A stretch of DNA of 64,000 nt from Bifidobacterium choladohabitans (GTDB lineage Bacteria; Actinomycetota; Actinomycetes; Actinomycetales; Bifidobacteriaceae): NCBI RefSeq assembly GCF_016102005.1, contig NZ_JACFPL010000001.1, positions 124,001 through 188,000 on the forward strand, in the 5' to 3' direction. How positions within the stretch are numbered: position 1 is the stretch's first letter; every line of letters begins with the position of its first letter. This document shows positions 29,126-36,676 of this stretch, piece after piece. The notes below the pieces were generated by a model. That model made no database searches. It was not told the DNA's origin and was given only the letters and a program-made list of their open reading frames with translations. The translations under genes were made by a program, and so were the position numbers.

Positions 29126-30559
29126 CTAGGCACTCGGCTTTGCAGCACCCCTCAGGAAGTCCATCAGGGAGTGGTATCGGGGTGGCCCCAGATGGTCGAA
29201 GGGATCGGGCAGGGCCACCTCGACTCGGTGGGAACCACCCAGGACCAGGTGGCTCCAGTCGCATGACCATGTGCGCGTTCCCCGGTCCGCCATACGGACG
29301 AAGTCGCCACGCAGACGGGCCCGGGTATCCTCTGGAGGCTGGTCCATGGCGCGCTGCGCCTCGGAGTCGTCGACCGGTGAACGCATGAGCCCATGCCTGA
29401 CCAGGCCGGGGAAGGACCTTCCCGCGCTCAGATCGTGATAGTCCAGGTCCAGCGCCTCTTCCAGATCCCGTCCGGCGCCTCGTCGACTCAGGCCCTGGAG
29501 AAGGCGCAGCTTGGCGGCCCAGTCCACCCAGTCAGCCAGATCCTGCCAACGTCTCTCGTCCAGCGCATCCAAGGCCGACCTCCAAAGTCGCAGGGCACGC
29601 AGAGCCTGGGACCGGTCGATACCTATATCCTCCTGTTGGTCGACCAAGGCCTTGCAGGCCGACCAATAGGCCTCTTGCAGACCCAGAGCGCTGATGCCAC
29701 CGGTCTTCGTGGAAGCCTGCAGGTCCAGGGTGACCCGGCCGGTCCGATCCCGACTGACGGCTCGGACGGCTGCACCGGGGTCAGCCAGGGCGCAGTCGAC
29801 CAGGTCTGGCCGTCTGCCCCGACGGCAGGCCTGTTCGATCAGATTGAGGACAAGGTGGGTGCTGGCCATCTTGAACCAAGTGACCAGCGGCGACCGGTTG
29901 GTATCCCCTACGATCACATGCAGACGACGCCATCGCTCGGGATCAGCCAGAGGCTCGTCACGGGTGTTGACCATGGGACGGGCACGGGTGGTGGCCGAGG
30001 AGACCGCCTCATCCAGAAAGTCGGCCCGCTGGCTGAGCTGGAACCCATCGGGACTCAGACGACCCGCCCCGGTGATCAGTTGCCGGGTGACCAAGAAGGG
30101 GACCAGGCAGGCTCCAACCATGTCCAAGGGGACTCGCCGGTCCAACAGGTAATTCTCATGGCAGCCGAAGGCATGGCCTTGGGCATCCACATTGTTGGCG
30201 AAGACGTGAACCTTGACGGGCCTGCCCAGGTCCTCCGCCAGACGATTCCGGGCGCGATCTGCAAGGTCGGCCATGATCCGCTCCCCGGCCAGCACCTGGG
30301 TCAGGGCTGTCAGCGGATCACGGGCCTCCGCTGTGGCATACTCCGGGTGGGAGCCCACGTCCAGGTAGAGCCGGGCACCATTGGGTAGATAGATGTTGGT
30401 TGATCCGTGCTTATCAATGAGAGGGCGGAACATGGCCATAGCCACCCTGCCGGCGGCGTAGGGGGCACTGGCACCGGTCAGGCTCAGTCCATACTCGGTC
30501 TCGATGCCGAATATCCTGTGAAAGTCCGAGTCAGTCCCCTGCCCCTGCCCTTCCGCCAT
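29126..30559 (-). CDS. pafA: Pup--protein ligase PafA
   Basis: A 477-residue member of the glutamine-synthetase-like PafA/Dop family. The metal/ATP motif is FGIETEYGLSL (~residue 17), followed by NGARLYLDVGSHPEYATAEA (the D-V-G-S-H form that marks ligases rather than Dop). Later come VFANNVDAQGHAFGCHENYL and SSATTRARPMVNTRDEPLAD. It joins the C-terminal Glu of deamidated Pup to substrate lysines. It starts 3 bp after the pup stop. The N-terminal MAEGQGQGTDSDFHR is a short extension relative to mycobacterial PafA. Confidence 0.94.
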   Translation of the reverse strand: MAEGQGQGTDSDFHRIFGIETEYGLSLTGASAPYAAGRVAMAMFRPLIDKHGSTNIYLPNGARLYLDVGSHPEYATAEARDPLTALTQVLAGERIMADLADRARNRLAEDLGRPVKVHVFANNVDAQGHAFGCHENYLLDRRVPLDMVGACLVPFLVTRQLITGAGRLSPDGFQLSQRADFLDEAVSSATTRARPMVNTRDEPLADPERWRRLHVIVGDTNRSPLVTWFKMASTHLVLNLIEQACRRGRRPDLVDCALADPGAAVRAVSRDRTGRVTLDLQASTKTGGISALGLQEAYWSACKALVDQQEDIGIDRSQALRALRLWRSALDALDERRWQDLADWVDWAAKLRLLQGLSRRGAGRDLEEALDLDYHDLSAGRSFPGLVRHGLMRSPVDDSEAQRAMDQPPEDTRARLRGDFVRMADRGTRTWSCDWSHLVLGGSHRVEVALPDPFDHLGPPRYHSLMDFLRGAAKPSA

Positions 30560-30562
30560 GGA

Positions 30563-30766
30563 TCACTGACCGCCCTTCTGGACGAAGCCCTGCACATACT
30601 CCTTGGCGTTGGTCTCCAGGGTGGTCTCGATGTCATCCAGGACGGCATCCAGGTCGGATCCAGCCGTCTGGCCCTGTTCCTGTGCACCGGTCTGCGGCAG
30701 ATCCTCTTCCTGCTCCTGCTGCTGCCCGGCTGCCATGCGCCGCCCCTGCTGGGATGCCTCAGCCAT
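30563..30766 (-). CDS. pup: Prokaryotic ubiquitin-like protein Pup
   Basis: A 67-residue, mostly disordered polypeptide ending LETNAKEYVQGFVQKGGQ. The terminal GGQ is diagnostic: Dop converts the Gln to Glu before PafA ligates it. The N-terminus is Gln/Glu-rich and the central DLDAVLDDIETTLETNAKEY forms the ARC-binding helix. The ATG at 30766 has AGGAG 7 bp upstream; a GTG two codons earlier is too close to that site. It lies between pafA and the phosphatase-like gene. Confidence 0.96.
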   Translation of the reverse strand: MAEASQQGRRMAAGQQQEQEEDLPQTGAQEQGQTAGSDLDAVLDDIETTLETNAKEYVQGFVQKGGQ

Positions 30767-30790
30767 GGTCACTCTCCTTCCCGGCGCGTA

Positions 30791-31627
30791 TCAGCGCCCG
30801 CTCAGATACGTGTTCAAATCCTCCGCGATGAGTCCGTTGGTGGCCACCACGTCGTTGCTGCCCTCCCAGCGCACATGTCCGCCGTCCCAGCGCCAGAGGG
30901 TGCCCTTGGCCTCCCGGACCACGACAGCCGCCGCAGAGACAGCAGGGATGTCCCAGGAGTGCAGGGCCGGCTCGAAATAGGCGTCGTAGCTTCCGTCCGC
31001 CACCCGGCACAGATCCAGCGAGACAGGACCGACGCGCTTGATGTCGGCAGGCTTGCCGGCCATGCGCGAGACGATCTGCAGGACCTTTTCGGACTCGTTG
31101 GGGAAGTAGGACATGCCGAAGCTGATCACTGATCCGGTCAGGGTGGTCATAGTGGAGGGGATGATCTTCTCCCGCTTGTCGCCCACGATGGTCCGTCGGA
31201 TCCTGATGGCGCCCTGGCCCTTGGCTGCCAGATAGGTCAGGCCCAGGACCGGGGCATGCACGATGCCCAGGACCGGTGAGGCGTGGCCCTTCTCATCCAC
31301 GGCGAACAGGGAGATGGTCAGCGTCCATTCGGCCATGTTGCGTACGTAGTTGACCGGACCGTCGATATGGCCCAGGCACCAGTAGCGGCCGCCCGGACGG
31401 CGGTTGCCGGCCTCCTCCTCCCAGAAGCCATCCATGGGGTCCAGGGCGGCGATCTTGGTCCGGCAGTAACGGATCAGACGCGTGTCAATGCCCGGAGAGA
31501 ACTGGGTGCCCTGGCCAATGGCCGATGTGGAGCGGGGATCGTGGGGATTGATCTGGTCCTGGAGGGCATGACGGCCGGCCTCCACAGCGATGGTGGCGGC
31601 CTGCATGGCCAAATCGCGCAATTCCAT
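30791..31627 (-). CDS. Inositol-monophosphatase-like protein with altered metal site
   Basis: A 278-residue protein of the IMPase/FBPase-like superfamily. The E-x-G metal block is visible (DGFWEEEAGNRRP) and the late HSWDIPAVSAAAVVVREA carries the WD metal-binding Asp. The central motif, normally D-P-[IL]-D-G-T-x-N, reads GHIDGPVNYV: the first Asp is Gly, Pro is His and Thr is Pro. Activity may be reduced or specialised. The start MELRDLAMQAATIAVEAGRH at 31627 has AGAAGAGA upstream; a TTG start six codons earlier is unlikely. It lies inside the pup cluster between dop and pup, an unusual place. Confidence 0.85.
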   Translation of the reverse strand: MELRDLAMQAATIAVEAGRHALQDQINPHDPRSTSAIGQGTQFSPGIDTRLIRYCRTKIAALDPMDGFWEEEAGNRRPGGRYWCLGHIDGPVNYVRNMAEWTLTISLFAVDEKGHASPVLGIVHAPVLGLTYLAAKGQGAIRIRRTIVGDKREKIIPSTMTTLTGSVISFGMSYFPNESEKVLQIVSRMAGKPADIKRVGPVSLDLCRVADGSYDAYFEPALHSWDIPAVSAAAVVVREAKGTLWRWDGGHVRWEGSNDVVATNGLIAEDLNTYLSGR

Positions 31628-31717
31628 ACTTCTCTTCTCTTTCAAACGGGTGGTCGAGGCATTGCCGACCGTGGTCCACCGGTGGTCGTCCGGTCTGATA
31701 TCGGACTATTTTCTGCG

Positions 31718-33226
31718 CTATGAGCAGTATATGTCGCGGCCATCCCGGCAGGAAGACCGTGTGTGACCCAGCGGATCGGACAGGTCCACGACCCTGATCC
31801 TAGACTCCTCCTCAGGTCCCTGCTCCTCAAGAATGACACGACTCCAGGAGACTGCCCTGACCACATCAGGGCAACGGTGGAGCAGCTGGGAACGGCACCA
31901 GGCCCGGGTCTGCTCCGGGCCCTGGTCCATGGCCCTGGTGATCTGGTCGGGATTGGCCAGTTGCAGAACGGATCCTCTGAGTCGCCAGGGCAGGTCACGG
32001 CCGGGATCCACCCGTGCCCAGGCCAGATCCAGGGCCGCCAGACGGGGATCCGACCAGTCGGATAGGGACCGACGGCGGCGCAGACGCTCCAAGAGCTGCC
32101 ACTTGAGCAGCCATTCCAGCCTGCCTGCCTGATCGTGCATGGCCAGACGGGCCTCGTCGTCGCAAGAACGAACCAGAGCCAGATCCTCGAGCACCTGGCC
32201 CCAGAGGTTCAGAACCCGGTCGTCGGCACAACCTGGCCGGTCGGCATCCCTTCTGACCTGTCGGACCGCATCCAGCAAGGCCCCTTGAATGGTCAGCGCA
32301 TCGGCGAATCCTCCGTTTGCCAAGGCCAAAGACTTGGTCAGGGTGACATCACGGGAAACCGTGTGCAGGGCCGACACCGGATCATCCAGCGTCCAGCGAT
32401 CCAGCAGTTCATCGACCAGACGGGTCGAATCCCCCTCGGACTCCAGGAGCGCCAGCAGCAGATCGGTGGTCCCCAGCTTGAGGATAAGGGGCGCATCCAG
32501 CCGGTTGGCATCGCCCACAATCACATGGAGACGGCGGCTGCCCGGCCCCGCATGGGACTCGTCCCGGGTATTGATGATCGGTCGTCCGAAGGTGGTCTGC
32601 AGTCCAATCCGGCTGGTCAGATAGTCGGCGCGCTGGCTGAGCTGGAAGCCAGCCCCCTCGCTCCTGGGCCCCAGGCCCACTCTGCCCGAACCGGTGTAGA
32701 TCTGCCGGGTAACGAAATGAATAGTCATCAGGGCCGCCACCCTGGCGAAGGGCACCGCCCTATCCATCAGGTAGTTCTCATGCGATCCCCAGGCGGCACC
32801 CTTGCCGTCCACATTGTTCTTGTAAAGAGCCAGGCCTCCGGCCCTTTCTGCGGCCAGGGCCATCATCCGGTCCCCCGCGCGGTCCTGGACCAGCGCATCG
32901 AAGGCATTCACGGTTTCCGCCGAGGCATACTCGGGATGGGCATGATCCACATAAATCCGAGCGCCATTGGGAGCTGCCACATCGATCAGCCGGGCACCAG
33001 GCGCATCGGTGAGCATGCTCGGAGCGGCAGCTGAACGTGGCAGCCGACCTCCCCTGGCATCATTGACCGGATCCTCATTCCCGTAGTCCCAGCGGATGTG
33101 CGCCAAGTCCGGCTGGGCAGCGGCCCTTACCAGACGCAGGGCCAAAGTACGCGGATCAGCGCCGGGATCCTGGGGGTCGGCAATGGCATACTCCGTTTCG
33201 GTGCCCATAACCCGCCCGGCATTCAT
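31718..33226 (-). CDS. dop: Pup deamidase/depupylase Dop
   Basis: A 502-residue PafA-like enzyme with GTETEYAIAD near the N-terminus and NGARIYVDHAHPEYASAETV (the DHAHPEY form with the Dop nucleophile Asp). Other blocks are LYKNNVDGKGAAWGSHENYL and RPIINTRDESHAGPGSRRLH. The extra loop before the NGAR motif (~residues 50-85), specific to Dop, is present. It deamidates the C-terminal Gln of Pup and removes Pup from substrates. The start overlaps the arc stop by 4 bp (ATGA), so the genes are translationally coupled. Confidence 0.94.
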   Translation of the reverse strand: MNAGRVMGTETEYAIADPQDPGADPRTLALRLVRAAAQPDLAHIRWDYGNEDPVNDARGGRLPRSAAAPSMLTDAPGARLIDVAAPNGARIYVDHAHPEYASAETVNAFDALVQDRAGDRMMALAAERAGGLALYKNNVDGKGAAWGSHENYLMDRAVPFARVAALMTIHFVTRQIYTGSGRVGLGPRSEGAGFQLSQRADYLTSRIGLQTTFGRPIINTRDESHAGPGSRRLHVIVGDANRLDAPLILKLGTTDLLLALLESEGDSTRLVDELLDRWTLDDPVSALHTVSRDVTLTKSLALANGGFADALTIQGALLDAVRQVRRDADRPGCADDRVLNLWGQVLEDLALVRSCDDEARLAMHDQAGRLEWLLKWQLLERLRRRRSLSDWSDPRLAALDLAWARVDPGRDLPWRLRGSVLQLANPDQITRAMDQGPEQTRAWCRSQLLHRCPDVVRAVSWSRVILEEQGPEEESRIRVVDLSDPLGHTRSSCRDGRDIYCS

Positions 33227-34785
33227 GACCGCTCCACTGGCCCGTCGACCGGGCGAACCTCCTGGACCTGCCCTGGACGCAGTCCGGCCAGATCGGCCCA
33301 GCGGTCCGGATCCTGGCCACGCAGCTCCTCCAGAGTGTCCTCATACTGCCCACGAACCGCCCTCGTGCAGAGTCCACGGTCAAGACCCACCTGTCGACCC
33401 TGCTCGATGGAGGCCTTGACCGCCATGGTCTTGACCCGATCAACCAGGTTGTGCAGCATGGCGCCGGAGACCACAGACTCCAGGTAGAGGGGCTGCCAGC
33501 GGCCCGTGGCATCCATGACCTTGCCCAGCAGATGGTCAGCATCCCGTGCGAAGAGTCCATCGACCAATACTTGGATCAGCTCCTCCGGACTGGCATCATC
33601 CTCCATGGGCATATCGGAACCCAGATATTTGCCCAGAATGGCGGCGGACCTGGTCCTGTTGGGCCGGTCGATGCGGATCTTGACATCCAGCCGTCCTGGG
33701 CGCAGAACCGCCGGGTCGATCATGTCGATGCGGTTGGAGGCACCGATGACCATGACCTGGTCCAGGGACTCGACACCGTCAAGCTCGGTCAGGAACTGGG
33801 GGACGATGGTGGTCTCAACATCCGACGAGATGCCCGATCCCCGGGTTCGCAGCAGGGCATCCATCTCGTCGATGAAGACCACCACCGGTCCACCCTGGCC
33901 TGCCAGGCTGCGGGCCCTGGCGAACAGGCGGCGGACCAGCCGTTCCGACTCCCCCACGAACTTGTTGAGCACCTCGGGGCCCTTTACCGACAGGAAGATC
34001 CCGTGGCCGTCGCTCTCCTGGGCCAGGGCGCGAGCCAGGGCCTTGGCGATCATGGTCTTGCCGTTTCCGGGCGGCCCGTAGAGCAGAACACCCTTGGGGG
34101 CCTGAAGCCCATAACGACGCATCAGATCGGTATGTTGGAAGGGCAGCTGGACCGCATCACGAATCCGCTCAATCTGCCTGTCCAGACCCCCAATATCCGA
34201 GAAGTCCACGTCGGGGGTCTCCTCCAGCAGCATGTCGGACCGGTCCGACTCAGGCAGAACAGCCAGGGCCATCGAACAGCTTTCGTCCATGAGCAAGGCG
34301 CTACCCGCCTCGATGGGCTGGTCCTGCAGAGACCCTGCGCGTGCAACAACGCGAGTCTGTCCGGAGGGGTCTTCCACCAGCAAGGCTCCGGATTCCAAGG
34401 TCTCCCGCAACGTGCGAACCTGACCGGTCACCGGCTGATCGCCCACACGCACCACCACCATATCGGCATTGAGCAGAACCTCCTGGCCGGCCCTGATCCG
34501 CTCGGCGTGGATATCGGGCGCCAGGGGCACCACCATCCGCCTGGAACCGTTCAGGATCAACAGACGGGCCTGCTGCACCCCCTGGCTGTCATAGGCGACG
34601 GAATCCACGCCCAGGGCAAGGGCGACCGTCAAGGGCGGTTGGCCCAGCTGGGCCAACTGGCTCTTGGCCTTGGACAGTTCCTTGGCAGCCCTGGTCAGCG
34701 CCGCAGCCAGGGCCCGGTTGCGCCGATCAGCGGCCTGGTCCTGGTCATTGGCAGATTCAGCCTGCTCAACATCATCGGACTGCAT
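33223..34785 (-). CDS. arc: AAA ATPase ARC (proteasome-associated ATPase, Mpa-like)
   Basis: A 520-residue ATPase. An N-terminal coiled coil (AKELSKAKSQLAQLGQPPLT, ~residues 30-55) is followed by OB domains and an AAA domain with Walker A LLYGPPGNGKTMIAKA (~residue 240), Walker B VVVFIDEMDALLRTRGSG and an arginine-finger region FLTELDGVESLDQVMVIGAS. ARC hexamers bind pupylated proteins by the coiled coil. Mycobacterial Mpa ends in QYL to open the 20S proteasome; this one ends RPVDGPVERS, without a penultimate Tyr. With no prcBA genes in the cluster, it more likely unfolds or remodels clients without the proteasome. GGAGG precedes the ATG. Confidence 0.93.
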   Translation of the reverse strand: MQSDDVEQAESANDQDQAADRRNRALAAALTRAAKELSKAKSQLAQLGQPPLTVALALGVDSVAYDSQGVQQARLLILNGSRRMVVPLAPDIHAERIRAGQEVLLNADMVVVRVGDQPVTGQVRTLRETLESGALLVEDPSGQTRVVARAGSLQDQPIEAGSALLMDESCSMALAVLPESDRSDMLLEETPDVDFSDIGGLDRQIERIRDAVQLPFQHTDLMRRYGLQAPKGVLLYGPPGNGKTMIAKALARALAQESDGHGIFLSVKGPEVLNKFVGESERLVRRLFARARSLAGQGGPVVVFIDEMDALLRTRGSGISSDVETTIVPQFLTELDGVESLDQVMVIGASNRIDMIDPAVLRPGRLDVKIRIDRPNRTRSAAILGKYLGSDMPMEDDASPEELIQVLVDGLFARDADHLLGKVMDATGRWQPLYLESVVSGAMLHNLVDRVKTMAVKASIEQGRQVGLDRGLCTRAVRGQYEDTLEELRGQDPDRWADLAGLRPGQVQEVRPVDGPVERS

Positions 34786-34850
34786 GACTTCCCTCCTTCG
34801 TCCGCCCTGGGAGCCCCGCTCGGCCTGGACAGCCAGCCGGGCGGAGGGAC

Positions 34851-35825
34851 TCAGCTGCAGCGGGCTCCGTCCTCCAAACGAGCTCCACGGGCCCAGTCCA
34901 TGGCCTTCATGGCGCGCTTGCCGGCAGCCTTGACCATCTGCAGCTCCAAGGGCAGGGTCTTGGTACCCACCCAGAGATGGCGACGGTCCATGGCCAGCCG
35001 ACCCGGCTCCAGATGCAAGGGAAGACCGGGCTCATCCCCTCGGGCTGGTGCCGCCCTGAGCACGGTCAGCCCTGTCTGCCTGTCCTGCGGGTCATCGCCT
35101 TGCCGATACAGACACCAGGCTCCCGGTTCCGGGCTGCAGGCCCGGACCTGTCGGTCCAGGGCGAAGACGGGCACATCGAAACGCATGTGGGCATCCTGGT
35201 GGGTGATTTTGGCGGCCACCTGGTAAGCGCCCTGAGTCTGCTTCTTCGGTTGAATCCGGCCTTCCGCAAGGGCCTCCAAACTGGCAGCCAGCAGGTGGGA
35301 TCCATCCTCAGCCAGGCGATCCAGCAGCTCGCCCGAGGTCTCGTGCGGCCCGATCTCCACGGTGGATTGGGCCAGGATTGGCCCTTCATCCATACCGGCC
35401 GTCAGCCGAAAGACCGTGGCGCCGGTAATGGTATCCCCAGCCCAGATGGCCCGCTGTACCGGAGCCGCCCCCCGCCACTGCGGCAGCAGGGAAAAGTGCA
35501 GGTTGTACCAGCCCCCCTCAAAGGCATCCAGGACCGGCTGGCGCAGGATCCGCCCGTAGGCCACGACGGCTGCACAGCTGGCACCAGTATCCTGCAGCCG
35601 TGCCGGAAAATCCGGATCGGAGGGGTTGTTTTCAAGAACGGGAATCCCCAGCTTCAGGGCCTCAGCCTTGACCGGACTGGGATGCAGATGCCTTCCACGC
35701 CCCTGGGGAGCGTCGGGTCTGGTGAGCACGGCAGCAACCCGGAAATGCTCCTGATCGGCCGCCAACAATCTCAGAGATGGCAAGGCGACCTGAGGCGTGC
35801 CCGCGAACAGCAATGTCATGACCAT
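34851..35825 (-). CDS. fmt: Methionyl-tRNA formyltransferase
   Basis: A 324-residue Fmt: LLFAGTPQVALPSLRLLAAD at the start, NLHFSLLPQWRGAAPVQRAI (formyl-folate site with catalytic Asn/His) and GDTITGATVFRLTAGMDEGP. It formylates initiator Met-tRNA. The ATG at 35825 is preferred because AAAGGAG lies 9 bp upstream; ATG at 35819 is an alternative. It sits between the HAD gene and arc in one minus-strand run. Confidence 0.96.
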   Translation of the reverse strand: MVMTLLFAGTPQVALPSLRLLAADQEHFRVAAVLTRPDAPQGRGRHLHPSPVKAEALKLGIPVLENNPSDPDFPARLQDTGASCAAVVAYGRILRQPVLDAFEGGWYNLHFSLLPQWRGAAPVQRAIWAGDTITGATVFRLTAGMDEGPILAQSTVEIGPHETSGELLDRLAEDGSHLLAASLEALAEGRIQPKKQTQGAYQVAAKITHQDAHMRFDVPVFALDRQVRACSPEPGAWCLYRQGDDPQDRQTGLTVLRAAPARGDEPGLPLHLEPGRLAMDRRHLWVGTKTLPLELQMVKAAGKRAMKAMDWARGARLEDGARCS

Positions 35826-35870
35826 ATAGGCAATCTCCTTTTCATCCGACGACTTCGGACCTCCGCGCCT

Positions 35871-36575
35871 TCACCGAACCTGAGGAATGTTCACCCCTGC
35901 CTCGATCAGAGCGGTGCGCAGTCCATAGGGGTCACTGAATCGCAGGCTGCGGATGCCGGCCTTGTTGGCACCGACTACATTCATACCCTTGTCATCCACA
36001 AAGAGGGTCCTGTCAGCCTGGATTCCGAACTGATCCAGGGCATAGCGGTAAATGGCCGGGTCGGGTTTGCGCATGTGGATGGGCCCGGAGACCACCACCC
36101 CGTCCAGCCTATGCAGGAAGGAGTCGCCGTCCCAGGCGTAATGGAAGAGCTCTGCGCCCCAGTTGGTCAACCCCCATACACCCAAGCCTGCCGCCTTCAG
36201 ATCATCCACCAGCATGCGGGCACCGGGCACCGGGCCGGTCAGCGAATCGACGAAGTGGTCACAGTAGTAGGCGAACATGTCATCCCAGGGTGACCCGCAG
36301 TTGGCGGCCACCCAGTCACGGGCCTGGGCGCAGGTGGCTCCGCCGTCCATCATGTTGTTGGCCCGGTAGAAGCCGGAACGGTTGTCGTCCAGCAGGGCTT
36401 CGATGCTCCCGCGCCCGTATCGGGCCACCATGGCCATCTCGGGCTGCCAACGAATCAGGACGTTGCCGAAGTCGAAGATGACCTGCTCAATGGGCTGACC
36501 CTGGGCCTGAGCTGCTTCCTGCCCAGCCTGGATCACATCTGCCTCAACCCGGATCTCGCCCGGCCATCCCTTCAT
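35871..36575 (-). CDS. HAD-superfamily hydrolase
   Basis: A 234-residue HAD phosphatase. Motif I is QVIFDFGNVLIRWQPE (FDxGxV with the second Asp replaced by Gly/Asn, as in several haloacid-dehalogenase-type proteins). Motif II is LGVWGLTNWGAELF, and motif III/IV is the Lys in VVVSGPIHMRKPDPAIYRYA plus RTLFVDDKGMNVVGANKAGI. It resembles the YihX/epoxide-hydrolase-N-terminal group. The substrate is unknown. It starts after AGGAAAGGCGGAGAG. Confidence 0.9.
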   Translation of the reverse strand: MKGWPGEIRVEADVIQAGQEAAQAQGQPIEQVIFDFGNVLIRWQPEMAMVARYGRGSIEALLDDNRSGFYRANNMMDGGATCAQARDWVAANCGSPWDDMFAYYCDHFVDSLTGPVPGARMLVDDLKAAGLGVWGLTNWGAELFHYAWDGDSFLHRLDGVVVSGPIHMRKPDPAIYRYALDQFGIQADRTLFVDDKGMNVVGANKAGIRSLRFSDPYGLRTALIEAGVNIPQVR

Positions 36576-36676
36576 GGCTCTCCGCCTTTCCTGAGTTCGT
36601 TCTTATACACCTTTGACTGCGTTCCCTCATGAAACCACGTCGCATAGACCCCCTGCATATCCGCCTGGAGCGCCAA

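Noticed and set aside
33451..35226. 591-codon open frame opposite arc and fmt
   Set aside because: It spans two confident genes on the other strand and shows no domain of its own.
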